The notes under the pieces were generated by a model. It was given only the letters and a program-made list of their open reading frames with translations. It did not search any database and was not told the DNA's origin. From positions 1 through 64,000 of the forward strand of contig NKIQ01000001.1 in NCBI GenBank assembly GCA_002256005.1: a stretch of 64,000 bases of DNA, written 5' to 3'. Positions 1 to 9,541 of the stretch are shown piece by piece (position 1 is the first letter of the stretch; each line of letters starts with the position of its first letter). Made by a program: the position numbers and the translations under genes. Source of the DNA: Alphaproteobacteria bacterium PA4 (lineage in GTDB: Bacteria; Pseudomonadota; Alphaproteobacteria; Sphingomonadales; Sphingomonadaceae).

Positions 1-1
1 C

Positions 2-895
2 ACCCCGCCCCCTTCGGTCGAACGCGAAATCGCCCCCAACGCCACCGACCCTGCCATCACCACCAATCTTGCCGCCCATGTCGCCATCAACCCCGATCCG
101 GCGGTCGCGCCGCGCGGCCGGCTGTTCGTCATGCTGCCCGGCACCGGCGCCATCCCGCGTCTTTATCGGCTGATCGTCCGAACCGGGGCGCAGCGCGGCT
201 ATCACGCCATCGGCCTGACCTACCCCAATGACGAAGCCATCGACACGCTGTGCGGCGCCGGCGCGCCTGCCAATTGTTCGGGCGACACAAGGCGCGAAAT
301 CATCACCGGCATCGATTCAAGCCCGGTGGTCAGTGTCAATCCGGCCAATTCGATCACCGGTAGGGTGCGCGCGCTGCTCACTCACCTCCATACCAATTTC
401 CCCGCCGAAGGCTGGAACCAGTACCTGCGCGCTGGCGAACCCGATTGGCGGCTGATCACCATCGCCGGCCATTCCCAGGGTGCGGGCCATGCCGGCTATT
501 TCGCCAAGCTCCATGAATTCGATCGCGTCGCCATGTTCGCAGGACCCGGCGATGTCGGAGCCGGAGGCGCCGCCTGGCTGACTCTCCCCAACATCACGCC
601 GGTTGATCGCCAATTTGGCTTCGGCCATACCGGCGACACGCTGGTGCCGCGCGCCCTGGGCACCTTCAACTGGTCACAGATCGGGCTGTCCGCCTTTGGC
701 CCGCCAGTGTCGGTTGATGGCGCCGCGCCACCCTTTGCCAACAGCCGCCAGTTGCTTACCAGCCTGGCGCCGGCCAATGCCCCGACCGTCATCGCCCCCG
801 AACACAGCGCCATGATCGTCGATGCCGCAACGCCACTGGCGGGGGACGGCACGCCGGTCCTCCGCCCGGTTTGGGTTTATATGGCCTTCCCTTAA
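2..895 (+). CDS. alpha/beta hydrolase-like protein, BPSS1187-type (5' end outside window)
   Basis: The reading frame is open from the left edge and ends with TAA at 893-895, so the N-terminus is outside the window. The protein reads through an early oxyanion-loop-like segment (LFVMLPGTGA) and a nucleophile elbow GHSQGAG encoded near 469-486, both typical of serine alpha/beta hydrolases. Late in the chain are an Asp-containing stretch (FGHTGDTLVP) and a histidine (PEHSAMIVD) that could complete the triad. The layout resembles the BPSS1187 family, which is often exported or membrane-anchored and whose substrate is unknown. A signal peptide cannot be checked because the start is missing. No gene follows on the same strand for 3 kb, so it is probably the last gene of its transcript. 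Confidence 0.6.
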   Translation, partial: TPPPSVEREIAPNATDPAITTNLAAHVAINPDPAVAPRGRLFVMLPGTGAIPRLYRLIVRTGAQRGYHAIGLTYPNDEAIDTLCGAGAPANCSGDTRREIITGIDSSPVVSVNPANSITGRVRALLTHLHTNFPAEGWNQYLRAGEPDWRLITIAGHSQGAGHAGYFAKLHEFDRVAMFAGPGDVGAGGAAWLTLPNITPVDRQFGFGHTGDTLVPRALGTFNWSQIGLSAFGPPVSVDGAAPPFANSRQLLTSLAPANAPTVIAPEHSAMIVDAATPLAGDGTPVLRPVWVYMAFP

Positions 896-1206
896 GGAAA
901 CTCTCAACAAGTCGGCCTTGCGACGGTAATAATGTTGTGATTCTCTGCACAGATAGAGGGACCGATGGCGTAGAGACGTTGTATAAAGACTGGGATATGC
1001 CGGTTAAATCCTCCACTAATGGGGCGGCGATCAAAACGCTGCCGCCCATTCACTTGTATCGGATTTGTCCGCCTTTTGACGGGTCCGTTCCCCGCAGACT
1101 CCCTTCTTGCAACCTCACAATCGCCACCGGTCATCGTTTTCGCCTGCCCGTTCCAACGTCTGCTCCTGCCAAGACCGGACGTTTACATGCGAGCGGAATA
1201 ATGGCG

Positions 1207-1227
1207 ACAATTGAGTCGACAGCGGCC
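1207..1227 (+). repeat. short dispersed repeat, copy 1
   Basis: A 21-nt sequence beginning ACAATTGAGTCGACAGCGG matches 3360-3380 at 20 of 21 positions. Both copies lie in gene-free, decayed DNA on either side of the 1422-2992 genes. Similar relics seem common between sphingomonad genes, but that is recollection rather than a search result. Confidence 0.5.
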
Positions 1228-1329
1228 ATGCCTTTGGTGTCCGAGGGGGACCGTGAAACAACCACCACATCCGCAGCAATCGCATCGTCGCTCTGGCGAT
1301 TACCTCATGTTTTCTGTCCCACTGCTACT

Positions 1330-1359
1330 CAAAGCCCTACCAGACTGAGCTACGTCCCG
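1330..1359 (-). pseudogene. 5' fragment of a tRNA gene (tRNA-Pro-like)
   Basis: Read on the minus strand, the sequence starts CGGGACGTAGCTCAGTCTGG. That is a 7-nt acceptor strand, the T8-A9 pair and a D-arm (GCTC, loop, GGGC) of standard form. The anticodon arm, T-arm and matching 3' acceptor strand are absent, so it cannot be a working tRNA. The CGGGACG acceptor strand would suit alphaproteobacterial tRNA-Pro. It may be a relic of an integration or recombination event. Confidence 0.4.
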
Positions 1360-1421
1360 AACGTCAGTGAAAACGGGCAATTAGCGGCGCCTATCCCCAC
1401 GGCGCGGCGGCTTTTTTAGTA

Positions 1422-2669
1422 TCACCTGCTGCCCAGCACTTCGCGGCTGCGCAGCAAGGCGTCGATGCGGCCGGTCATGGCGCGGTAATCGGCGCTTTCG
1501 ATCGTGCCATAACGCTCCTTGAAGGCGTCGTTGCTCACGCCTTCGGCCAGCACCGTTGCATCCAGTGGCAGCAACGTAGCATTCGTTGCCGCCGCCATAT
1601 CGGCGCGGAAAGCCAGCGCGCGCGCGGGATCTATCGCAGCCTTGCCGACAGCGAGTCCGGCGCGATCGGCCGCGACATCGACGAACGAAAAACCCGAGCC
1701 TCCCGGCAAGCTGTCGGACAATTCCTTCCAGTTGCCCATTGCCTCGCTGACATCACCACCCAGCGTCGCCCCCAGTGCTGCCGAAAGCGCCCAGTGCTTG
1801 GCGAGATCGTCGCGCCTGGCAAGTTGCGGCTGGCGCAGTTTCTGACTGCATTCACCTATCCGCTTGCCGGCATCGCTCGCCAGCCGTCCGGCTCGCGGCC
1901 CCACCGCCATCATTGATACCGCGACCAGCGCGGCGCGATTTTCGGCAATCGCGGCGGTGCCGGATGCAGGCGTGCCCAGCGCCATCGCGCGTGCCAGGTG
2001 CAAGGCAATATCGCTCTGCGGCGCGGCGACTTCGGCGGCTACAAGTGCACAATAGATCGCCGCCGTGCGCGCCGGATCGGCCGGAGCGCTGACAATGCCG
2101 ACGAGATTGTCGACGACACCGGTGGTGATGACCGGGGATTTAACCGTCATTATCAGCACACCGTCCGCCACCGCAAAACCCCGAACCAGACCATCGAGCG
2201 CCGGCAGGTCACGGCCACGCCAACGCAACAACTGCAGTGCCGTTTCCACGCCGAACCGCGTGAGGAAGCCCGGCACCGGCAAGTTCCCAACCTGCGCCGT
2301 CAGCCGCGGGAAACCACCCGTCGGCCAGGCATCGAGCCGGGCATTGGCCCACAGCCCGAGCGGCAACGGCACGCTGGCCACAGCGCTGGCATGGTCCTCC
2401 GAAACCTCGGCATCGACGCGGCGGAGATGCAGCGCATTGCCGGCGAGCGACGCGATGGCGCGCGCATCAGCATCGGCAAAGCGCACCTCGGCCTCGGGTG
2501 GGGGAGCGGCAAGCGCGTCACGCAACCGGCGAAAACTTTCTTGGCCCGCACGTACCTGCCTGGCCGTAGGCGCCCCCGTTTCAGGCAGTTTCGGGGCGAT
2601 TTCGAATGCCAGCATGGATAGCAAGACCAGCGCTGCCGCCAGTGTGAGCAAGACCGCCCGGGTTCGCAT
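1422..2669 (-). CDS. membrane-anchored protein of unknown function
   Basis: A 415-aa protein with one N-terminal hydrophobic segment (MRTRAVLLTLAAALVLLSML), fitting a signal anchor with the rest in the periplasm. The remainder is Ala-rich and mixed alpha/beta, with no motif I can place. I chose the ATG at 2669 because it overlaps the stop of the upstream reductase remnant as TGATG; a start 12 codons earlier is possible but lies inside that gene. The stop overlap implies an ancestral operon with the reductase. Function unknown. Confidence 0.6.
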   Translation of the reverse strand: MRTRAVLLTLAAALVLLSMLAFEIAPKLPETGAPTARQVRAGQESFRRLRDALAAPPPEAEVRFADADARAIASLAGNALHLRRVDAEVSEDHASAVASVPLPLGLWANARLDAWPTGGFPRLTAQVGNLPVPGFLTRFGVETALQLLRWRGRDLPALDGLVRGFAVADGVLIMTVKSPVITTGVVDNLVGIVSAPADPARTAAIYCALVAAEVAAPQSDIALHLARAMALGTPASGTAAIAENRAALVAVSMMAVGPRAGRLASDAGKRIGECSQKLRQPQLARRDDLAKHWALSAALGATLGGDVSEAMGNWKELSDSLPGGSGFSFVDVAADRAGLAVGKAAIDPARALAFRADMAAATNATLLPLDATVLAEGVSNDAFKERYGTIESADYRAMTGRIDALLRSREVLGSR

Positions 2670-2992
2670 CACGCCCCCGTCACTGTCAGCATCTCGGCAA
2701 CGCACACCAGCTTTTCGCGATGCGCCCCGGGCCGGCCACGGGCGATGTCGGCTGCATCACCTCTCCCACCGGCGTTGCTGGCACCGTCCACTTTGCCCAC
2801 GGCGAAATCAGCGGCAATCGCATCGTCAACGGCAAAGCCATCGGAGCGATTGGTGCCGATCGTTCCCGAAAGCCCGCGCCGAGCCCATCCGCTGGCATAA
2901 AGCCCCAGCAAAATGAAGCCATTATCGTCACACGGAAAGCGCCCGGGTTCCGGCGCATGTGGAGGCCCGTCGATCGTGCTGGTGCGATAACT
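2669..2992 (-). pseudogene. C-terminal remnant of an FprA-like ferredoxin-NADP reductase
   Basis: About 107 residues are readable from SYRTSTIDGPP to a TGA at 2669-2671. The segment GLYASGWARRGLSGTIGTNR is the conserved NADP/FAD C-terminal signature of FprA-type (adrenodoxin-reductase-like) ferredoxin-NADP reductases, and the ending GRPGAHREKLVCVAEML fits the usual tail. Intact members are about 450 aa. The FAD-binding N-terminal domain (GxGPAG) is not found in any frame within the next kilobase upstream. The remnant has kept its frame and its stop-start overlap with the next gene, so the loss looks like one large deletion or replacement of the 5' part. Confidence 0.65.
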
Positions 2993-3359
2993 GATGCAGG
3001 CGATGTTGAGCATCACGCTGGCCTCCAAAGATCCCGGGGATGCGATACGGGTGCATGCCGGCCGCGGTCAAGCAAACAGGCCTTTGGCGTGGGTGGGGAT
3101 CGGCGCCGAAGCGCACCCCACCTATTCAGCACAGGCGGTTGAAGTTGTTCAAGAAAGCCATTTTTGGCGAAGTCCCGAACGGCGTCGATCGGGACCCCGC
3201 ACAACTTGAGATTCCACAACTGGAAAAAAGTGCTTAGCGCGGATGTCATAGGACCCGCTTCAACGCCTATCCACATTCGGGATGGAAATGCCGCTCGAAA
3301 CCGCACGAATGGCGGGTTTCAGTCGGAGCGGCCATTCGCGCGAGCGCCACTGAACGGCT

Positions 3360-3380
3360 ACAATTGGGTCGACAGCGGCC
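3360..3380 (+). repeat. short dispersed repeat, copy 2
   Basis: A 21-nt sequence that differs from 1207-1227 at one position (A to G). It is in the same orientation. The flanking sequence is not obviously similar beyond a few bases. Confidence 0.5.
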
Positions 3381-3926
3381 GTGACGACAACGGCAGCTAT
3401 CCTCGAATACCGGTCCTAAAGCGGTCCGTCGGCAGACGGCCCAATTGCTGCCGATGCGCTGATAAATTCAATGTCGCTCCGAGTGGTCGCTTTGGCAAGG
3501 CCTGCGGCGGCAGCGGAATGCATATCAACATCCGATCTGCATCGAGTTTGGGGTCATGGTGCCCGTCACCGGAGATTATGCACGAGCGTGAGCTCATTTT
3601 GAAACGAGAGACCCGATTGATAACGCACCATAGTGCGTCGGCAATCGCAAACCTACGGACGGTGCCACCCCAGGAAAGGTGGGATGAATACCACCAAATC
3701 CCGCATGATCCCGGTTAATCCCGCCAGATCAGCAGGGCGGTGCCACGTTGGTGAATCGAATGAGCAAACCCATCAATATTGGCATTATTATATAAACATT
3801 ACAGTATGTTATGGCATTTGCGAGATGCCGGTGACGTCTTCAAGATCCTTTTCAGATCCAAAAACAGCGATTCTACCTCGGTTAATCGAGGTCCACAAAA
3901 AGATGCCAAATAGGTTGAAAAATTGC

Positions 3927-3961
3927 CAAAAGCGAGAGGCTGATTTACGTAGCCTCTCGCT
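3927..3961 (-). terminator. intrinsic terminator of tRNA-Thr
   Basis: A perfect 11-bp stem AGCGAGAGGCT/AGCCTCTCGCT (3931-3941 with 3951-3961) has a 9-nt loop. Read on the minus strand it is followed by CTTTTGGC and then more T-rich sequence. It lies 32 nt past the CCA end of the tRNA. Confidence 0.75.
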
Positions 3962-3993
3962 AAGTATCTGATTTAGAACGATAATTTTATGGG

Positions 3994-4069
3994 TGGTGCC
4001 GCTTAGGTGACTCGAACACCTGACCCCATCATTACGAATGATGTGCTCTACCGGCTGAGCTAAAGCGGC
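3994..4069 (-). tRNA. tRNA-Thr (anticodon CGU)
   Basis: Minus-strand cloverleaf: acceptor GCCGCTT pairs with AAGCGGC, the D-arm is GCTCAGCCGGTAGAGC, the anticodon arm is CATCA/TGATG with loop TTCGTAA (anticodon CGT), and the T-arm has TTCGAGT. The discriminator is A (3997) and CCA is encoded (3994-3996). An intrinsic terminator follows. Confidence 0.96.
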
Positions 4070-4162
4070 GGTGCGCGGGCATTATCAGTGCCTCGGTGAT
4101 ATCGCAAGCCGGCAATCGCTGCGCCGTTACTCCTCGTATCGAAATCGTCGGGAGCCTGTGGA

Positions 4163-4672
4163 ATGCGCTGGGGTCTTGCAGAATCCAATCTCGATCTGCC
4201 GTTGCCGTTCCGGCTGGTGGAGCGGCGGCTGGCCGGACTGGCGCTGGATGCCTGGGTGGCCAATGGGCGGCAGCGAGTGCTGGGGTTCGATTCACAAAGT
4301 CTGATCGTCAACGATCCCGCCGGCGCCCAGATCCTTGACAGGGTGGGCGCTGCGTTTGTCCAGCGCTTCGGGCTGGTGACCGGCGCCGTGCTCGGCCGTA
4401 GTACCGGTCTGGCGAGCGAACTTTCGGCTGCCTGTGACCTGATCGCTCTGCTGCCGCGGCCGGTGCCGTTCGAATCCAGCCTGATCGATATGGCGGGCTG
4501 CGTGCTGTTGCGCGGAGTGGCACTGCCGGTCGATGAGGGGCGATCGGTGCAGGTGGTGGCGAATTGGCGCGATGTGTTGAATCGCGCGGCAACGCGGCTT
4601 TTGCGGCAGGAATTGACGCAATCCTTGCGACTTTCGGGGCAAAAACAGGCATTTTCTGATCCATTTTCGTAA
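4163..4672 (+). CDS. conserved hypothetical protein, 169 aa
   Basis: The ATG follows a GGAG ribosome site about 8 nt upstream. The protein is soluble, without a signal peptide or membrane segment. The text around LPLPFRLVERRLAGLALDAW and QVVANWRDVLNRAAT suggests a small regulatory or PAS-like fold, but I cannot place it. It ends 100 nt before the glutamate dehydrogenase gene on the same strand and may share its transcript. Function unknown. Confidence 0.6.
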   Translation: MRWGLAESNLDLPLPFRLVERRLAGLALDAWVANGRQRVLGFDSQSLIVNDPAGAQILDRVGAAFVQRFGLVTGAVLGRSTGLASELSAACDLIALLPRPVPFESSLIDMAGCVLLRGVALPVDEGRSVQVVANWRDVLNRAATRLLRQELTQSLRLSGQKQAFSDPFS

Positions 4673-4771
4673 AAATCATCGAATATTCCGCAAAAGCCGC
4701 TGCTGCGGGGTTGCTCTTGTCGAACCGCCGGACGCATAAGCCGAAGCCCTCAGGCCAAGCGGAGCAGAGAC

Positions 4772-7700
4772 ATGTCGAGCCAGCCCAAAGCGTCGCGCGA
4801 TGCGCTTTCCCCCGCCACGCTGGATGCCCTGGCCAAGGCATTGTTCGAAACCGCGTTGCCCGGCGAAGTCGAAATGCTCGACGCCGCGGCACGCACCGAT
4901 ATCGCCCGCTTCATGGCAGGTGCCGCCACCCAGCGCCCGGGCGGCGATGCCATCGTCCATCTCGACCCCAGCGCCCATGATGAGGCGGCACCCGGCCGCC
5001 GCCGCATGATGCTGGCGATCATCGGTGACGATCGGCCGTTCCTCGTCTCCTCGACCTCGGCCGCCATCACCGCCGCCGGGCTCGATATCGAGCGGCTGCT
5101 GCATCCGATTGTCGATGTCCGCCGCGACGCCAAGGGCGCACTGATCGAGATTCTCGGCATTGCCAGTGGTTCGCTGGCGCTGGGCGTCACCCGCGAATCG
5201 ATGATCTATATCGAGGTGGCGCGCGCCGGTGCGCGCGCGCGTGCCGAACTGGTCGAAACGCTGAAAGGCGTGCTCGCCGATGTCCGCGCCGTCGTCGAGG
5301 ATTGGCCGGCGATGCAGGCGGCGCTGAAGGATGCGGCGCTGTCGCTTGCCGAAAATCCGCCGCCGGTGGCGCCGCACCGCGCCGCCGAGGCGACCGCCTA
5401 TCTCGAATGGCTGGCGACCAACCATTTCACCCTGCTCGGCATGCGCCGCTATGATCTCGCCGGCGATCTCGACGATCCGGCGATGCAGCCGAGCAGTGAT
5501 GCCGGCCTCGGCCTGCTGCGCGATCCGCATTATCCGATGTGGACGGGCAGTGGCGATGCCGGCGACACGCCGGCGGCGCTGAAGGCACTGCTCGCCAATC
5601 CGGAGCCGCTGCTGATCACCAAGGCCGGCGCCGTTTCCACCGTCCACCGCCGCGCGCCGGGCGATATCGTTTCGGTCAAGGGCTTTGATCGCCAGGGCCG
5701 TGTCGTCAGCGAAACCCGCTTCCTTGGGCTGTACACCTCGGCGGCGGTCGGCACGTCGCCGCGCAAGGTGCCGTTCCTGCGCCGGAAGGTCGGCGAGGTC
5801 ATCGATTCGATGGGCTATACCGCCAATGGCCATACCGGCCGCGCGCTGGAATTCATCCTTGAAACCTTCCCGCGCGAGGAACTGTTCGAAGCGTCGGTGG
5901 CGCGGCTGCGCACCATGGCGCTGGGCCTGCTGTCCCTGCTCGACCGGCCGCGGCCCAAGCTGTTCGCCCGCGCCGATGCCTTTGGCCGCTTCCTGTCGGT
6001 GCTCGTCTATGTGCCGCGCGACGCCTATAACAGCCGCCTGCGTGAAGCCGTGGGCGCCATGCTGGCCAGCGGCACCGGTGGCAGCATCGCCCGCTATGAG
6101 GTCGAATTGCGTGCCGAAGGGCTGGCGCGCGTGCATTATGTCGTCAGTGTCAGCGATGCCGCGCGCTTCGGCGATGCTGACGAAGCGGAACTGGACCGCA
6201 AACTGCGCCAGATCGTCCGCGGCTGGGAGGAAGATCTGGAGGCGGCGCTGGTCAGCCTGGCCGGCGCTACCCGCGCCGCACGCCTGTCGATGAGTCACGG
6301 CCGGGCATTTTCAGCCAGCTATCGCGACCAGCACAGCCCCGAGGAAGCCGCCGCCGACCTGATGGCGCTGGCACCGCTGCACGATGACAGTGACCGCGCC
6401 GTGCGATTGCTGACCGGCAGCGAGCCCGGCCAGCTGCGCCTGAAGATCTACCGGCTCGGCAAGATCATCCCGCTGTCGGAGGCGGTGCCGGTGCTGGAAA
6501 ATTTCGGCCTGAAGGTCATCGAGGAATTCCCGTTCGATCTCGCTGGCGGCAAGCTCGGTTGGATTCATGATTTTGTGCTGGAAACCGCCGACACTGGCGC
6601 GCTCGCCGATTGGGAGGCGCTGAAGGCCCGGATCGAGCCGGCGCTGAATGCCGTGCTCACCGGCGCCCAGGAAAATGACGGTTTCAACGCGCTGATCATC
6701 GCCTGCCAGCTCGATGCCGAGGCGGCGGGCTGGCTGCGCGCCTATTTCCGCTATCTGCGCCAGACCGGCGTCACCTATGGCCTGATGACCGTCGTCGATG
6801 CGTTGCGCCGCTATCCGGACATCAGCCGGGCGCTGGTGGCGCTGTTCCGCGCGCGCTTCGGCACCGGCCTTGCCGATCGCGCCGGCGAGGCAGCGGCGCA
6901 GCTGGCGGCGATCGATGCCGGGCTGGCCGATGTCGCCTCGATCGACGACGATCGCATCCTGCGCCTTTATCGCGCTGTCATGCTGGCGACGCTGCGCACC
7001 AACGCCTTTGTGCCGGGCGGGCCGGAAGCACTGGCCTTCAAGCTCGACAGCCATGCCGTGCCGAATCTGCCGCCGCCGGTGCCCTATCGCGAGATCTGGG
7101 TGTACAGCCCGCGCGTGGAGGGTATCCATTTGCGTGGCGGGCCCATCGCCCGTGGCGGCCTGCGCTGGTCCGACCGCCGCGACGATTTCCGCACCGAGGT
7201 GCTGGGCCTCGTTAAGGCGCAGAAGGTCAAGAACACCGTCATCGTGCCGACCGGCGCCAAGGGTGGCTTTTTCCCCAAGCAATTACCGCCGCCGGCCAAT
7301 CGCGACGCCTGGATGGCGGAAGGCACCGAATCTTATCGCATCTTCATCCGCGCCTTGCTGTCGCTGACCGACAATCTGGCGGCCGACGGCAGCAACATCC
7401 CGCCGGCCGACGTGGTCTGCCATGATGCGCCCGATCCCTATCTGGTCGTCGCCGCCGACAAGGGCACCGCCACTTTCTCCGACACCGCCAATGCCATTGC
7501 CGAGGCGCATGGCTTCTGGCTGGGCGACGCTTTCGCCAGCGGTGGCAAGAATGGTTACGACCACAAGGCGATGGCGATCACCGCGCGCGGCGCCTGGATT
7601 TCGGTGCAGCGGCATTTCCGCGAACTCGGCGTCGATGTGCAGAGCGATCCCATCCGCGTTGCCGGTGTCGGCGACATGTCGGGCGACGTCTTCGGCAATG

Positions 7701-9532
7701 GCATGCTGCTGTCGCCGGCGATCCTGCTGGTCGCCGCCTTCGACCACCGCCATTTCTTCTTCGATCCCACGCCCGATGCCGCCGCGAGCCTGGCCGAGCG
7801 CCAGCGCATGTTCGCGCTGCCGCGGTCGAGCTGGGACGATTATGACCGGGCGAAGATCTCGGCCGGTGGCGGTGTCTTCCCGCGCAGTCTGAAGGCGGTA
7901 CCGCTTGCCCCCGAAGTGCAGGCGATGCTCGGCGTTACGGCCGAAACGCTCAGCCCGTCGGAACTGATCACCGCCATCCTGAAGATGAAGACCGATCTGC
8001 TGTGGTTCGGTGGCATCGGCACCTATGTGAAGGCGGCAAGCGAGAGCAATGCCGATGCCGGCGATCGCGCCAATGATGCCCACCGCATCGATGGCCGCGA
8101 CATCGGCGCGCGGGTTGTCGGCGAAGGTGCCAATCTGGGTGTCACCCAAGCCGGGCGTATCGAATTCGCCACGAAGGGCGGCCGCATCAACACCGATTTC
8201 ATCGACAACAGCGCCGGCGTCGATTGCTCGGACAACGAGGTCAACATCAAGATCGCGCTGAACGGCGAGACACTGGCCGGCCGGCTGAACGCCGCCGACC
8301 GCGACGCGCTGCTCGTCGACATGACTGACGATGTCGCCGACCTGGTGCTGGCAGACGATCGCCTGCAGACGCAGGCGCTGTCGATCGCCGAACGCGGCGG
8401 CAGCGCCGCGCTGCCCGGCCATATCCGGCTGATCCAGACGCTGGAGGCCAGCGCCGCCGAGCTCGACCGCAAGGTCGAGGGGCTGCCCGGCGACGACATA
8501 TTGGTGCAGCGTGGCCGCAGCGGTGGCGCGCTGGAACGGCCGGAACTCGCCGTCGTCATGGCCTATGCCAAGATGGCGGTCTATGACGCGCTGGTCATGG
8601 CGCCGCTGGTCGATGATGCGCTGCTGGTGCCCGATCTGCACGCCGCCTTTCCGTCGGCCATGCAGGCACGCTTTGCCGTCGCCATCGATGGCCATCGTCT
8701 GCGCCGCGAGCTGATCGCCACCAAGCTGGCCAATGAACTGGTCAATCGCGGTGGCCTCGGCCTCGCCTTCGAACTGGCCGAGGAAATGGGCGTCGGCCTC
8801 GCCGATGTCGCGGCCGCATTCGTGGTGGCGCGCGACCTGTTCGATTTCCGTCGGCTCTGGGCGGATATCGATTCAGCGCCCATCGCAGGGACTGTCCAGC
8901 TCGACCTGCACGTCGCCGCCATTGCAGCACTGCGCACGCACATGGCCGATCTGGTGCGCACCACCCAGGGGCAGGCGCCATCGACCGTTGTCAACCGGCT
9001 GAAGCCCGGCCTCGGCCGCCTCGCTGCCGGGCTCGACGGCGTGCTGCGGCCGGAACCGCGCGCGCAGATCGATCGCTATGCCGCAGCCCTCGCCGCCAAG
9101 GGCGCGCCGGCGGACATCACGGCACGGCTGACCGCCATCGAGGCGCTGGACGGTGCCATCGCCATCGGGTTGCTGGCCGCCGATCTCGGCCTGGGTGAAG
9201 CCGCGGTCGCTGCGGCCTATACGGCGCTCGGCGATGCCACCGGGCTCGACTGGGCCAAGGGCGCCGCTGCGACCCTCGACCCCGCCGACCCTTGGGAACG
9301 TTTGCTCAAGGCCGGGCTGGTCCGCGACTTCGAACAGCTGCGCGTCGATCTGTTGCGCCGCATCATTGCGCCGGGCAGCGATGCTGCCGCCGCGGTTGCG
9401 GACTGGCTGGCGAGCCATGCCGATCCTGTCGCTCGCATCGCCACCCCGGTTGCCCGCGCGCGCGCCGGCGGCGTGGTGACGACGGCGATGCTGGCGCATC
9501 TGGCCGGGCAGGCGCGGGTGGCGCTGGTTTGA
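4772..9532 (+). CDS. gdhZ: NAD-specific glutamate dehydrogenase, GDH-180 type
   Basis: A 1586-aa cytoplasmic enzyme that oxidatively deaminates L-glutamate to 2-oxoglutarate with NAD+. The length fits the 180-kDa class. The catalytic domain shows the signature GGPIARGGLRWSDRRDDFR at about residues 789-807, then KAQKVKNTVIVPTGAKGGFF with the substrate lysines, and later the dinucleotide-domain part (GVGDMSGDVFGNGM). The N-terminal roughly 700 residues are the long ACT-like regulatory part of this class (an ACT-like start is seen around residues 60-150). No frameshift is visible. The gene lies in front of a palindrome that may end its transcript. With gltBD nearby it marks a glutamate/ammonia locus. 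Confidence 0.95.
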   Translation: MSSQPKASRDALSPATLDALAKALFETALPGEVEMLDAAARTDIARFMAGAATQRPGGDAIVHLDPSAHDEAAPGRRRMMLAIIGDDRPFLVSSTSAAITAAGLDIERLLHPIVDVRRDAKGALIEILGIASGSLALGVTRESMIYIEVARAGARARAELVETLKGVLADVRAVVEDWPAMQAALKDAALSLAENPPPVAPHRAAEATAYLEWLATNHFTLLGMRRYDLAGDLDDPAMQPSSDAGLGLLRDPHYPMWTGSGDAGDTPAALKALLANPEPLLITKAGAVSTVHRRAPGDIVSVKGFDRQGRVVSETRFLGLYTSAAVGTSPRKVPFLRRKVGEVIDSMGYTANGHTGRALEFILETFPREELFEASVARLRTMALGLLSLLDRPRPKLFARADAFGRFLSVLVYVPRDAYNSRLREAVGAMLASGTGGSIARYEVELRAEGLARVHYVVSVSDAARFGDADEAELDRKLRQIVRGWEEDLEAALVSLAGATRAARLSMSHGRAFSASYRDQHSPEEAAADLMALAPLHDDSDRAVRLLTGSEPGQLRLKIYRLGKIIPLSEAVPVLENFGLKVIEEFPFDLAGGKLGWIHDFVLETADTGALADWEALKARIEPALNAVLTGAQENDGFNALIIACQLDAEAAGWLRAYFRYLRQTGVTYGLMTVVDALRRYPDISRALVALFRARFGTGLADRAGEAAAQLAAIDAGLADVASIDDDRILRLYRAVMLATLRTNAFVPGGPEALAFKLDSHAVPNLPPPVPYREIWVYSPRVEGIHLRGGPIARGGLRWSDRRDDFRTEVLGLVKAQKVKNTVIVPTGAKGGFFPKQLPPPANRDAWMAEGTESYRIFIRALLSLTDNLAADGSNIPPADVVCHDAPDPYLVVAADKGTATFSDTANAIAEAHGFWLGDAFASGGKNGYDHKAMAITARGAWISVQRHFRELGVDVQSDPIRVAGVGDMSGDVFGNGMLLSPAILLVAAFDHRHFFFDPTPDAAASLAERQRMFALPRSSWDDYDRAKISAGGGVFPRSLKAVPLAPEVQAMLGVTAETLSPSELITAILKMKTDLLWFGGIGTYVKAASESNADAGDRANDAHRIDGRDIGARVVGEGANLGVTQAGRIEFATKGGRINTDFIDNSAGVDCSDNEVNIKIALNGETLAGRLNAADRDALLVDMTDDVADLVLADDRLQTQALSIAERGGSAALPGHIRLIQTLEASAAELDRKVEGLPGDDILVQRGRSGGALERPELAVVMAYAKMAVYDALVMAPLVDDALLVPDLHAAFPSAMQARFAVAIDGHRLRRELIATKLANELVNRGGLGLAFELAEEMGVGLADVAAAFVVARDLFDFRRLWADIDSAPIAGTVQLDLHVAAIAALRTHMADLVRTTQGQAPSTVVNRLKPGLGRLAAGLDGVLRPEPRAQIDRYAAALAAKGAPADITARLTAIEALDGAIAIGLLAADLGLGEAAVAAAYTALGDATGLDWAKGAAATLDPADPWERLLKAGLVRDFEQLRVDLLRRIIAPGSDAAAAVADWLASHADPVARIATPVARARAGGVVTTAMLAHLAGQARVALV

Positions 9533-9541
9533 GGCGTCTCT

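Larger units (their letters stand above)
896..1421. other. non-coding, apparently decayed intergenic DNA
   Basis: I see no convincing gene here. An open frame running rightward through 871-1419 has no ribosome site and unnatural composition. The stretch holds one copy of a short repeat (1207-1227), a tRNA 5'-half-like sequence on the minus strand (about 1330-1359) and a G+C-rich imperfect hairpin followed by TTTTTT at about 1387-1418. It looks like the remains of an old insertion or rearrangement. Confidence 0.5.
2993..3993. other. gene-free decayed region, A+T-rich at its right end
   Basis: No gene is supported. The left part is G+C-rich with only poorly composed open frames. Roughly 3750-3990 is much richer in A+T than the surroundings and includes a TATAAACATTACAGTATG stretch. 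It contains the second copy of the short repeat (3360-3380) and the tRNA-Thr terminator. Decay of the reductase gene next door and the base-composition change suggest past foreign DNA. Confidence 0.5.

Noticed and set aside
871-1419. A 182-codon plus-strand frame in the decayed gap
   Set aside because: No ribosome site, no domain, and it contains the tRNA fragment and a short repeat.
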